Below are positions 15,535 to 23,222 of a DNA stretch of 26,049 bases, piece by piece. The position numbers and the translations under genes were made by a program. The stretch is from positions 1-26,049 of IMG/VR virus record IMGVR_UViG_3300027771_000085; one strand, given 5' to 3'. Source of the stretch: a virus. The stretch's first letter is position 1. Every line of letters starts with the position of its first letter. The notes under the pieces are model-generated. The model made no database searches, was not told the DNA's origin, and worked only from the letters and a program-made list of their open reading frames with translations.

Positions 15535-16569
15535 ATGAACGAAAAATGGTATAACATTCAAAACAAGGCAGGTGAAACTGCTGATATATATATCTTTGAT
15601 GAAATAGGTACTTATGGAGTAACTGCACAAGACTTTATATCAGAAATCAAAGGACTAAAAGATATGCCAATCAACTTACGCATCAATTCGCTTGGAGGAG
15701 ATGTGTTTGATGGAATGGCTATGTACAATGTAATCAAAAGAAGAGAAGCTAAGACTACAGTCTATATAGAGGGTATAGCAGCAAGTATAGCTACTATCAT
15801 TGCTTTAGGTGCAGATGAGGTGATAATGGCAGAGAACTCTTTATTTATGATTCATAACGCTTGGGGAGGAACTTCAGGAGAGGCTAAGGATATGCGTAAG
15901 ACTGCAGAAACTCTTGATAAGATTACAAGTGAATTAACAGACATTTATGTAAAGAAAACAGGATTATCGTATGATGCTCTTGCTGAGATGATGGATGAGG
16001 AGAGTTGGTTAAATGCTCAAGAGGCTTTTGACTTAGGATTCATTGATACTATCTCTGACTCTATTAAAGTGGCTGCTAAGTATGATGTATCTAAATTTAA
16101 GAACATCACGCAGGAAGAAATTAAGAATAAATTAAGTATTAATATAAATAACAAAAAAATGACTAACGAGTTAAAAGATTGGTTCAATAGCAAGGTTGAG
16201 GAAATTGTTACTGCCGTAAAAGGTGATGTAAAAGTTTCTGCAGATGTTGCTGAACAAACTGCGATAACTGTGAACTTAGGAGATAACGAAGAAATTACAA
16301 ATAAGATTTCTGAATTTGAAGCTAAGAACATTGAATTATCAAACAAAATGTCTTTACTAGAAGAAGAATTGGTTTCTGCAAAAGGAAACAATGAAACTTT
16401 AACAGTAGAGGTTGAAGGTTTGAACGCAAAAATCAACAAGGCAGATGCTAAAGGTACAGAATTAGAAACTTCAAGCGACCCTGCAATAGTTGAAAACAAA
16501 GTAGTAGATGGCAATTCAGCATTTTATGATGCAATGGCTGCAAGAATTAGAAGTAAATTTAATAATTAA
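15535..16569 (+). CDS. ClpP-like head protease fused to scaffold domain
   Basis: The N-terminal half (residues 1-175) is a ClpP/S49-type serine protease that matures the head: INSLGGDVFDGMAMYNVI (50-67), nucleophile S84 in GIAASIA, H107 in MIHNAWGG and probable third residue D154 in MMDEESW, followed by AQEAFDLGFID. The C-terminal part (209-344) is acidic and coiled-coil-like (ITNKISEFEAKNIELSNKMS and following), with an alanine/arginine end (AMAARIRSKFNN) typical of scaffold tails that contact the capsid. The gene directly precedes the major capsid protein. The two halves meet at an in-frame ATG with an A-rich leader, so a free scaffold may also be made. The start is fixed by the -7 box just upstream. 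Confidence 0.92.
   Translation: MNEKWYNIQNKAGETADIYIFDEIGTYGVTAQDFISEIKGLKDMPINLRINSLGGDVFDGMAMYNVIKRREAKTTVYIEGIAASIATIIALGADEVIMAENSLFMIHNAWGGTSGEAKDMRKTAETLDKITSELTDIYVKKTGLSYDALAEMMDEESWLNAQEAFDLGFIDTISDSIKVAAKYDVSKFKNITQEEIKNKLSININNKKMTNELKDWFNSKVEEIVTAVKGDVKVSADVAEQTAITVNLGDNEEITNKISEFEAKNIELSNKMSLLEEELVSAKGNNETLTVEVEGLNAKINKADAKGTELETSSDPAIVENKVVDGNSAFYDAMAARIRSKFNN
16159..16569 (+). CDS. Possible free scaffold protein, nested start
   Basis: An in-frame ATG at residue 209 of the protease fusion (MTNELKDWFN) is preceded by TAAATAACAAAAAA, resembling the leaders of independent genes nearby, such as TAAAATAAAATG before the capsid gene. It would give a 136-residue scaffold without protease, as lambda C and Nu3 do. 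The protein starts with a short helix (LKDWFNSKVEEIVTAV), then the coiled coil and the basic end. It is supported by leader likeness and by the domain boundary; there is no direct proof. Confidence 0.45.
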   Translation: MTNELKDWFNSKVEEIVTAVKGDVKVSADVAEQTAITVNLGDNEEITNKISEFEAKNIELSNKMSLLEEELVSAKGNNETLTVEVEGLNAKINKADAKGTELETSSDPAIVENKVVDGNSAFYDAMAARIRSKFNN

Positions 16570-16582
16570 AAAATAAAATAAA

Positions 16583-17584
16583 ATGGCAAATGTAGCAAAT
16601 GACGCAATCACAGCAACTTATGGTGGCGCACAATTAAACGAAATCTTCTACGAACCAGTTTTTAGAAGTGATGATATAATGCGTAACTATAGAGTAATTC
16701 CTAATGTTAAGCACGTTATGAATGTATATACAGCAGCAGCTTTAACGAAAATCGTAGAGGTTTACTCAACTTGTTCAGCGACAAGTGGCGCTAACCAATT
16801 TGATATTTCTGATAAAGTAATTACTGCAGGTAGATGTAGAGTTGCTTTAGAGCAATGTACTGATGAGTTTTTCGGAACTTTCATTGAGGAGTCTTACAGA
16901 AGTGGAGCAGATGTAATGAATATTGAAGGTACTCAGTTAGCTGATGCAATCGTAAACAGAGCAGTAAAAGGTATCGCACAAGATGTAGTAAGATTAGCTT
17001 GGGGTGGTGATGTAGCTGGAGCAGTAGCAGGATATGCAGTATTTAATGGTTGGATGGAATTAATGAAAGCAGAAACTGTAATAGAAAGTGCAGCAGCAGC
17101 AACAGCAAATCCAACAGCAGCAGAAGCATTAACTATGATTACAGCAATTTATGATGGAGCGCCTGCAGCATTACAGCAAGTAGCACCAGCAGATAAGAAA
17201 ATGTTTGTAACTCCTAAAGTATATAACGCTTACTTACAAAGTCTTGAAGGTACTGGTTCTGACTTAGCATTAGTTAATAGAGTAGATGCTTCACCTAGAG
17301 TTTCTTTTAGAGGTGTTGAATTAGTAGCAATGTATGAGTGGGACACTATCTTAGCTGATACTAATCCAGATTTATTCCAAAGTGCAGCAGGAGCTGACAA
17401 TAATCAAGGAATGTGTTATACTGCGATTGAAAACTTAATAATTGGTTCTGATGTAACTGACCCAGAAGGTTCTTTCAAAGTATTTTATGATGATTTAGAA
17501 GAAAAAATGTTCTTCAGAGGTTACTTCAAGTTAGGTGTACAATACTTGTACTCTTCTCTTGTTCAATGGGGACTTTTAGTATAA
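16583..17584 (+). CDS. Major capsid protein (HK97-like)
   Basis: The 333-residue protein directly follows the protease-scaffold gene and has the size and composition of an HK97-fold major capsid protein: an N-terminal arm (VANDAITATYGGAQLNEIFY), the central alanine-rich helix region (about 140-200), and late strands such as VSFRGVELVAMYEWDTI and SFKVFYDDLEEKMFFRGYFK. It forms the icosahedral shell. The start has the leader AAAAAATAAAATAAAATG, shared with the tail tube gene and the 22369 gene. A hairpin lies right after the stop. No signs of an unusual insertion domain. Confidence 0.88.
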   Translation: MANVANDAITATYGGAQLNEIFYEPVFRSDDIMRNYRVIPNVKHVMNVYTAAALTKIVEVYSTCSATSGANQFDISDKVITAGRCRVALEQCTDEFFGTFIEESYRSGADVMNIEGTQLADAIVNRAVKGIAQDVVRLAWGGDVAGAVAGYAVFNGWMELMKAETVIESAAAATANPTAAEALTMITAIYDGAPAALQQVAPADKKMFVTPKVYNAYLQSLEGTGSDLALVNRVDASPRVSFRGVELVAMYEWDTILADTNPDLFQSAAGADNNQGMCYTAIENLIIGSDVTDPEGSFKVFYDDLEEKMFFRGYFKLGVQYLYSSLVQWGLLV

Positions 17585-17599
17585 CAATAATGTAATGAT

Positions 17600-17629
17600 A
17601 GAGGAGAGGGTGTAAAAATCTTCTCCTCT
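17600..17629 (+). terminator. Hairpin after the capsid gene
   Basis: AGAGGAGAGG (17600-17609) pairs with CTTCTCCTCT (17620-17629) over ten positions, with one G-U pair and a 10-base loop. It is followed by TAATTACTTTT, which has few T's, so it may end part of the transcripts or protect the capsid mRNA from decay. The next gene has no promoter box of its own, so read-through must occur. Confidence 0.6.
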
Positions 17630-17666
17630 TAATTACTTTTAAATAATCAAAAAAAAATAAAATAAA

Positions 17667-18245
17667 ATGGCAATAGATACAGGTATAGGGGTTGTTTGTG
17701 CAAACTTACAATCAACAGGTGGTATAAAGCAAATCCTTTTAAGAAGTTGGGCAACTGCTGATGTTATTACTTATGGTGAGGCTGCTGGTGAGTGGGATAT
17801 TGATAATATTCAGTCAGGTGGTGATGCTGCTTGGTTTGTTTATGAGTTCAAAAACGAAACTCCTGCATTAACAATAAACGGAACGAAAGAAAATGGTTCT
17901 ACTGCATTTGAATGTGGTTTATCATTTATGATTCCTCAACTAGAAAGTGCTACTTTTCACGCAATGCAAGAAACTCTTGACCAATGTATGATGGGTATAG
18001 CAATTGATACTAATGATAACGCTTGGGTTCTTGGTGTTAGTTCTAAGTATGCAAATGAGGATGTAGCTGCAAAAAGTCAGACTTTCTTAAATATGTCTAC
18101 TATAGAGGGTGGTACAGGTGCTGCTTACTCTGATGAGAGTGGTATTACAGTTAATTTAATGGCTAGACAGTTTGAGTTACCGAGAAAGTATATTGGTACG
18201 ATTACTGTTGATACTTCAGCATTAACTGCAATAACAGGAGCATAA
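17667..18245 (+). CDS. Probable major tail tube protein
   Basis: A 192-residue beta-rich protein with the pattern of tail tube proteins of Bacteroidota phages: KNETPALTINGTKENGSTAF, ESATFHAMQETLDQCMMGI, then a strand pair with IDTNDNAWVLGVSS, and an end with GITVNLMARQFELPRKYIGT. It would stack into the tail tube around the tape measure. It has the same A-rich leader as the capsid gene, fitting high expression. The gene order is odd: the tube lies between capsid and portal, several kb from the tape measure. The fold call is from pattern and context, without a search. Confidence 0.65.
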   Translation: MAIDTGIGVVCANLQSTGGIKQILLRSWATADVITYGEAAGEWDIDNIQSGGDAAWFVYEFKNETPALTINGTKENGSTAFECGLSFMIPQLESATFHAMQETLDQCMMGIAIDTNDNAWVLGVSSKYANEDVAAKSQTFLNMSTIEGGTGAAYSDESGITVNLMARQFELPRKYIGTITVDTSALTAITGA

Positions 18246-18248
18246 TAA

Positions 18249-18375
18249 TTAAAGATATATTTCTAGGTTGAACTTGTTTCGTAAAAAGTTTATAACATTT
18301 TCCTATTAATATCTTTCTAATAATATGTGTGATTGTGGCAAAAATGTTGTAAATTTATCACACTTAAAGATATAT
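18249..18375. repeat. 12-bp direct repeat around a gene start
   Basis: TTAAAGATATAT occurs at 18249-18260 just after the tail tube gene and again at 18364-18375, 7 bases before the ATG at 18382. A 7-base inverted repeat, GTGTGAT (18327-18333) and ATCACAC (18357-18363), lies between. A duplicated leader or a regulator site would explain this. Confidence 0.4.
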
Positions 18376-18381
18376 ACAATT

Positions 18382-18600
18382 ATGGCAGAATATAAAGCAA
18401 AAAAAACATCTGGAAGGACTTATAAAGATGGTTTTGTTATTAAGTGGGCTACAGCAACTCAAGAGGAGTTAGCTTATGCTTACGAGGATTTAGGATTGAC
18501 TAAATTAGTAGAAAAATTATCAACTATAAAAACTGAAGATGAGCCAAAAAAAGAAAGTAAGAGGAGCAGTAAAAACAAATCTTCAGACTCAAAAGAGTAA
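18382..18600 (+). CDS. Small lysine-rich protein before the portal
   Basis: A 72-residue protein read from the ATG at 18382 (MAEYKAKKTSG), whose leader resembles other starts. A longer form from 18325 (starting MCDCGKN) is possible and cannot be excluded, since it contains a plausible Cys-x-Cys start. The protein has one aromatic core (GFVIKWATATQEELAYAYEDL), perhaps a small helical domain, and a tail made of Lys, Ser, Asp and Glu. It overlaps the portal gene by 62 bases, so translation may be coupled. Function unknown. Confidence 0.6.
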   Translation: MAEYKAKKTSGRTYKDGFVIKWATATQEELAYAYEDLGLTKLVEKLSTIKTEDEPKKESKRSSKNKSSDSKE

Positions 18601-19876
18601 TACTTTTGAATTTGGGGTTTTTAATTTATCAGTACCTGAGAATATAGAAGAAATACAAGACTTATCTAAGATAAGAACTAAGTTCGTACCATTTGGTGCT
18701 GACAACTTGTTTCCTCAATACTTAGCTAGATTAAAGCGACAGTCATCAACGCATAGAAGTGTACTAGCACAAAAGACAATCTTCACAAGTGGTGCTAAAT
18801 TCGTTAGTAATAACGAGGAAATTTCAGAATACATAAAAGATGTAAATGCTGATGGAGAGTCATTAAGAATGATTTTTAAGAAGTTGGCAGATGATTATTA
18901 TACATTTGGAAATGCTTACTTAGAAGGAGTTTTATATGATGGTGGAATGAATCTATACCATATAGATGCAACTACTGTTAGAATGTCTAAAAACAAGAAA
19001 GAAGTATATGTACACCCTGATTGGGCAAAGTACAATACTATGAAGGATAAATTAAGCATTATACCTCTTTACCCTGAAGTTAGAGGCAATAGGTTTGTAT
19101 TTGAGTTTAATGATTACGAGCCTACATTCCAATTCTATGGTTTACCAGACTATATTGCTGCATTGGAGCATATTGCTGTTGATTATGAGATTGGTAAATG
19201 GAATCACACAAAATTTAAAAATGGCTTCCAACCTTCTGCTATCGTTGAGATTAGTGGAGATATGGGTGAAGAAGAAGCTAAGAAATTAGTAAACGAAGCA
19301 CAAAAGAAATTTGTTGGAGCAGGAAATAATGGTAAAATATTATTTTTAGTTAAGAATGGAGATACTTCTCCTGCAAATGTTTCTATTATAAAAGATGACC
19401 AAGAGGGAAGTTGGATAGACTTACAAAGAATAACTGACCAGAACATTGTAACTGCTCACAGATGGCAACCATCATTAAGTGGGTTAGTATCAAGTGGTAA
19501 GATGAATAATACAGGTAGTGAAATTAGAATTGCTTACGATTTAGCAATGACTACTGTAATTAAAGATACTTCTGATTTACTTTTAGATGGTATTAAAACT
19601 ATACTATACAAAGAGTTAGGCTTTTTACCTGAAGATTTATTAATTCACTATGAGCCACCAATTAGTTTTGCAACTCAAATTGACCCATCTAAAGTTCTTA
19701 CAATCAATGAGCAAAGAAGATTATTAGATGAGGACTTACCAATGCTTGAGGAGGGAGATATGTTCTTGACTGATAGAGAGCAAATCATTGTAACTAGAGA
19801 TGATGATGCAGATGGAGTTGGTGATGATAATGCTGGGGACTTGACAGTAACTGAAAAAACTAATACACAAGACTAA
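18539..19876 (+). CDS. Portal protein
   Basis: The 445-residue protein has the HK97/PBSX-type portal pattern. The early region KIRTKFVPFGADNLFPQYLA is followed by VLAQKTIFTSGAKFV, then DDYYTFGNAYLEGVLYDGG and YHIDATTVRM, and the middle LPDYIAALEHIAVDYEIGKW and KFKNGFQPSAIVEISG, then GKILFLVKNG. It forms the dodecameric ring at one head vertex. The C-terminus has DDDADGVGDDNAGD, a calcium-binding-like acidic stretch. The ATG at 18539 gives a 62-base overlap with the preceding gene in another frame. The position after the capsid gene is unusual: portals usually come before it. Confidence 0.88.
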   Translation: MSQKKKVRGAVKTNLQTQKSNTFEFGVFNLSVPENIEEIQDLSKIRTKFVPFGADNLFPQYLARLKRQSSTHRSVLAQKTIFTSGAKFVSNNEEISEYIKDVNADGESLRMIFKKLADDYYTFGNAYLEGVLYDGGMNLYHIDATTVRMSKNKKEVYVHPDWAKYNTMKDKLSIIPLYPEVRGNRFVFEFNDYEPTFQFYGLPDYIAALEHIAVDYEIGKWNHTKFKNGFQPSAIVEISGDMGEEEAKKLVNEAQKKFVGAGNNGKILFLVKNGDTSPANVSIIKDDQEGSWIDLQRITDQNIVTAHRWQPSLSGLVSSGKMNNTGSEIRIAYDLAMTTVIKDTSDLLLDGIKTILYKELGFLPEDLLIHYEPPISFATQIDPSKVLTINEQRRLLDEDLPMLEEGDMFLTDREQIIVTRDDDADGVGDDNAGDLTVTEKTNTQD

Positions 19877-19881
19877 TTACT

Positions 19882-20478
19882 ATGGCAAACACAAATCAAT
19901 ATAAGACACTAGCAACGGCAGCAGAAGTTATAAGTAATAGTTTTACTAATGCTAATACTGACCCTGCTTTAATTTCAACTAACACTATATTGCTTTCTGA
20001 ATTAGCACATTTAAAGTCTGCTATTGGTAAGAAGTTTTATGAGGAGTTAAAGACACAAAATAATGTAGGTGATTATCCTGCTGTAGGTGGTCTTACTCAA
20101 GCAAATCAAACTTTGATGGATGATTTCTTAATCAGAACTTTATGTTGGTTTGCTAGATTTGAGGTTATTAATGAGGTTCAGAGTAATAGTAGCAGTATGG
20201 GAATTGTCCATAATATTGATGAGTTCTCTACTATCATTGACCCTGCTGAGTTAAATGCTTATAAGCAAGAAACTTACAGGAAGTCTGAAATATACCTGAA
20301 GGATATGTTAGAGTTTTTGAATGACTCTGACAATAGTGCTGACTACCCTACATATACAGCTCACGCACCTTGCAATACAACTACTTATAAGAATCACGGA
20401 ATAATAATGTATGATAGTATATATGATAGACCAAGAAGGAATTATGATAGTTGGAGGAATTATTGTCCAGAATGTTAA
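19882..20478 (+). CDS. Head-tail connector-type protein
   Basis: This 198-residue protein follows the portal by 5 bases. A helical N-terminal part (ALISTNTILLSELAHLKSAI, then FYEELKTQ) is followed by a long helix region (TLMDDFLIRTLCWFARFEVI) and an asparagine- and tyrosine-rich tail ending YCPEC. This is the pattern of a connector (adaptor) protein family common in Bacteroidota phages (from memory, a DUF such as DUF6712). It probably sits under the portal to join head and tail. The family number is from memory; the position next to the portal is the firmer evidence. Confidence 0.65.
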   Translation: MANTNQYKTLATAAEVISNSFTNANTDPALISTNTILLSELAHLKSAIGKKFYEELKTQNNVGDYPAVGGLTQANQTLMDDFLIRTLCWFARFEVINEVQSNSSSMGIVHNIDEFSTIIDPAELNAYKQETYRKSEIYLKDMLEFLNDSDNSADYPTYTAHAPCNTTTYKNHGIIMYDSIYDRPRRNYDSWRNYCPEC

Positions 20479-20493
20479 AAAATATATAAATTA

Positions 20494-21135
20494 ATGGCTG
20501 CAAACGAACATAAGAACTTAACTGATATTAATAGGCATAATCCAAAAGGATTTGAAAATGCTACTAATGAAACTGTATTAAGTAAGAATATAGGTACTTC
20601 TGCTACTGGAACTGATGGTAATTTAGTTTGGCAAGGAAAGTCTTATATGGGTGTAACTAACTATAAGATGCAGGGATATGCAACTGGTGCTGCAAATTAC
20701 TTTTATGGTGAGGATATAGCAGACACTAAATCTCCTTTTGAGATGGCAGTTGATTATGGAGCTAGTGCTGTTGCTTCAGGAAGTTTAATTCCTACAAATT
20801 TTTTTAGGATTGGTCAGGGTTGTATTATACCTGAAGTTTCTGAGGTTGTCAGTATTAGTGGATGGTTTACATCTAACAATGAAACTGTTATTACTATTGC
20901 TATATGTAAAATAACTCCTGTAGAAGATGCTTCAGCTAGTGTTGTTCCTGTTGTTATTGATGAAATAGCATTAGCAGGTAATGGTAGTAATGCAAAACTT
21001 GTAAGAGTAAATGAAACAACTATAACTACTTCATCATTATCAGCAGGAGATATTATATTTCCAATGATAAAAGAAACAGGAGCAACTGGTAGTACAATTT
21101 ATATGAATCTATCTATTCAAACAACTACATTTTAA
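20494..21135 (+). CDS. Virion surface or fibre protein
   Basis: A 213-residue protein with an N-terminal extended region (ANEHKNLTDINRHNPKGFEN), a middle section and a C-terminal jelly-roll-like beta domain (SISGWFTSNNETVITIAICK to IYMNLSIQTTTF) that recalls C1q/TNF-like trimeric domains of fibres and decorating proteins. It is the first of a run of small virion-type genes placed between connector and lysis genes. A head fibre or other capsid-surface role is likely from position; trimer formation is inferred. Confidence 0.55.
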   Translation: MAANEHKNLTDINRHNPKGFENATNETVLSKNIGTSATGTDGNLVWQGKSYMGVTNYKMQGYATGAANYFYGEDIADTKSPFEMAVDYGASAVASGSLIPTNFFRIGQGCIIPEVSEVVSISGWFTSNNETVITIAICKITPVEDASASVVPVVIDEIALAGNGSNAKLVRVNETTITTSSLSAGDIIFPMIKETGATGSTIYMNLSIQTTTF

Positions 21136-21368
21136 TGACTACTAAAGAAGAATTAATATCAATGAAAAAAGACATTAACTCTATTAATGGAAAAATGAGT
21201 AATATAGAGGATAAATTAGATATGCTTACTGAAAAACTATTAAACCCAGACACAGGAGTAACTGCTAGAGTAAATAGGAATACAGCAATGAGGAAGGTAT
21301 TAGTAAAAGCAATGTGGGTGATATACAGTATAACAATAGGTGCAATGATAACAGTATTTACAAGATAA
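21135..21368 (+). CDS. Coiled-coil membrane protein, holin-type (XhlA-like)
   Basis: A 77-residue protein with a heptad-like helix at residues 1-40 (SINGKMSNIEDKLDMLTEKL) and one C-terminal membrane segment (about 57-74, VKAMWVIYSITIGAMITV). This coiled coil plus single membrane anchor is the shape of XhlA-type haemolysin or holin helpers. Its ATG overlaps the previous stop by one base. It would act in the inner membrane. The gene lies about 1.7 kb from the endolysin with virion-type genes between, so a structural membrane-linked role cannot be excluded. Confidence 0.5.
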   Translation: MTTKEELISMKKDINSINGKMSNIEDKLDMLTEKLLNPDTGVTARVNRNTAMRKVLVKAMWVIYSITIGAMITVFTR

Positions 21369-21392
21369 TAATAACAATTAAAAAATAAAAAA

Positions 21393-21662
21393 ATGAGTAC
21401 ATTTGATACAGATAATACACTACTAATGATGCAATTAGGTAAAGGTGGAGGAACAGAGGTTTTTACTACTGTTGCACAAACAGGTAAAAATTGGTTTTGC
21501 GTACACTTTCCTGTAGAGTCAGTTATATCTTCTATAGCTGCTGATGGGGTTACAGGCGAAACTGCTCTTCAAACTACACTACCTGCTGGAAGCACCTTGT
21601 TTCTTAACATTACAGCAATTACACTTACTAGTGGTGTGGGAATTGGTTACAGAGATTTATAA
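21393..21662 (+). CDS. Small virion-type protein
   Basis: An 89-residue beta-rich protein (MSTFDTDNTLLMMQLGKGG, then LPAGSTLFLNITAITLTSG) with no known motif. The leader AAAAAATAAAAAAATG is like those of capsid and tube genes, so it is probably well expressed. Its neighbours are surface or fibre-type genes. A capsid decoration protein is a fair guess, nothing more. Confidence 0.55.
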   Translation: MSTFDTDNTLLMMQLGKGGGTEVFTTVAQTGKNWFCVHFPVESVISSIAADGVTGETALQTTLPAGSTLFLNITAITLTSGVGIGYRDL

Positions 21663-21669
21663 ATAAAAT

Positions 21670-22341
21670 ATGTTAAGTTTAAAACAAGGATTAAGTTTAA
21701 GTACGAAAAAGGCTTTAGGTGGATGGACTCCAACTGATGAAGGCACTTTAGAATCTTGGTATCAGAATCAAGTTGGAATTACTTTAAATGGTTCTGATGT
21801 AAGTCAATGGTCTGATAGTTCCTCTAATAGTAGGGATATGGTACAGGCAACTGCAACTGAGCAACCTGCTTATAGTGCAGGGGCTTTAACTTTTGATAGT
21901 GGTGATAAAACTAACTTACAGACTACGAGTCAGATTAGTGTAACTGATGATTTCACTTTAGGTATTAAAATGTTTCCTACAACCACTAATGGAACTTTTA
22001 TTGCTGATAATACAACAGCAAATGAATTGTTTAAAATTTCATCTGCTAGTCAAATAACTATTAAAATAGATGGAAGTCAAATAGCTTTGGATTTAGATTC
22101 AGGTTCTTTCGGTGATGACTACATTGTTTTGACTAGAGTTTCAGATGTGTTTACTTTATACAGAAATGGAGTAGGACAAAGCACTACCCAAACTTTAGCA
22201 GGTACTATTGATATTGATGCAATAGGTATTAGAAAAACTGATGTGAATGGATTTGACGGAACAATAGAAGAAGTACAAATTTATAGCAGTTCTAACTCAA
22301 CTCTAACAAGCAACATTAATAGTAGACTATCATCATTATAA
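21670..22341 (+). CDS. LamG-like adhesin protein
   Basis: The 223-residue protein is one concanavalin A-like domain after a short N-terminal peptide (LSLKQGLSLSTKKALGGW). It has LESWYQNQVGITLNG, VSQWSDSSSNSRDMVQATA, FDSGDKTNLQT, DDFTLGIKMFPTTTNGTF and a closing EEVQIYSSSNS. The pattern closely follows the C-terminal domain of the 4928 tail protein, including VSxWSDSS and an M-x-Q-x-TA-x-x-QP stretch, so the two are probably paralogues. Such a domain probably binds a polysaccharide on the host or on particles. It starts 7 bases after the previous gene. Confidence 0.65.
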   Translation: MLSLKQGLSLSTKKALGGWTPTDEGTLESWYQNQVGITLNGSDVSQWSDSSSNSRDMVQATATEQPAYSAGALTFDSGDKTNLQTTSQISVTDDFTLGIKMFPTTTNGTFIADNTTANELFKISSASQITIKIDGSQIALDLDSGSFGDDYIVLTRVSDVFTLYRNGVGQSTTQTLAGTIDIDAIGIRKTDVNGFDGTIEEVQIYSSSNSTLTSNINSRLSSL

Positions 22342-22368
22342 TATAATTATATAAAAAAATAAAATAAA

Positions 22369-22836
22369 ATGGCAACAACAATAATACCTTCAAATTTAAT
22401 AGTATCAATAACTGAGTCTTACTCTGTCAATGGAGTTAGTTATGGTAACACAATGACTCAAACATTTTTAAACAATAGTAAGGTATCTCAAAGAGTTATG
22501 AGTATTGCTGGTAAGACAGGAGAAGGAGCAGGTTGGACAGACATATTAGCATTATCAACAGTAGATGGTCAAGGTCAGGTGGTTAAATCAGCTTATCAAT
22601 ACTTTAGAATTACAAATTTAGACACTGCAAATACATTGAACCTTAGAGTTTATAATGGCTCTGACTATGTTGCACTTCAAGTTCCTCCTGCAAGTACGCA
22701 ATTATTTATGGATGCAGGTATTGACTCTCCAGTAGATACAGGTACTGTAACTTTTGCAGATATTCAAGCGATAGCAGGTCAATCAAGCAGTACAACTGAA
22801 GCTATTGATATTGAGTTTATAATGGTTACCACTTAA
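22369..22836 (+). CDS. Virion-type protein with abundant-gene leader
   Basis: This 155-residue beta-rich protein (IIPSNLIVSITESYSVNG, then YQYFRITNLDTANTLNLRV) has no named motif. Its leader, AAAAAATAAAATAAAATGGCA, is the same as that of the major capsid and tail tube genes, which suggests an abundant virion protein such as a decorating or head-fibre protein. It ends 1 base before the endolysin gene. Confidence 0.55.
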   Translation: MATTIIPSNLIVSITESYSVNGVSYGNTMTQTFLNNSKVSQRVMSIAGKTGEGAGWTDILALSTVDGQGQVVKSAYQYFRITNLDTANTLNLRVYNGSDYVALQVPPASTQLFMDAGIDSPVDTGTVTFADIQAIAGQSSSTTEAIDIEFIMVTT

Positions 22837-22837
22837 T

Positions 22838-23197
22838 ATGAAGTTGAAGTATTTTAAAAGAAGTGAGTTTAACTGTAAGTGTGGTTGTAACACCAACATT
22901 ATAGATGATGAGTTTTTATTAGCTATGGATAATGCTAGAAGAATATCAGGAGTTCCTTATAGGATAAATAGTGGTTATAGATGTGAAAAGCACCCTCTCT
23001 CAGTAAAGAGTCCAACATCATCTCATATTAAAGGAATAGCAGCAGATATTAGATTTATAGATGGTAAGAACTTAGCACTTATAATAAGTGGATTAGGTGG
23101 TGCAGGATTTGAAAGGTTTGGTATAGATTTTGAGAATAAGTTTATACACGCAGATTTAGATAAAGATAAAGTATCTCCAACTATTTGGGGTTACTAA
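22838..23197 (+). CDS. Endolysin, M15 peptidase type
   Basis: The 119-residue protein has the full M15 pattern: SGYRC with R48, SSHIKGIAAD with zinc ligands H63 and D70, and FIHADLD with H104 as third ligand. It cleaves peptide cross-links in peptidoglycan to release progeny. A cysteine-rich start (FNCKCGCNTN) precedes the catalytic part, as in many peptidase M15_3 phage lysins. No signal peptide or binding domain is seen, so it depends on a holin to reach the wall. Two short membrane-protein genes follow it, matching a lysis cassette. Confidence 0.9.
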   Translation: MKLKYFKRSEFNCKCGCNTNIIDDEFLLAMDNARRISGVPYRINSGYRCEKHPLSVKSPTSSHIKGIAADIRFIDGKNLALIISGLGGAGFERFGIDFENKFIHADLDKDKVSPTIWGY

Positions 23198-23222
23198 TTT
23201 AAAATTAACTTAAGTATATATT

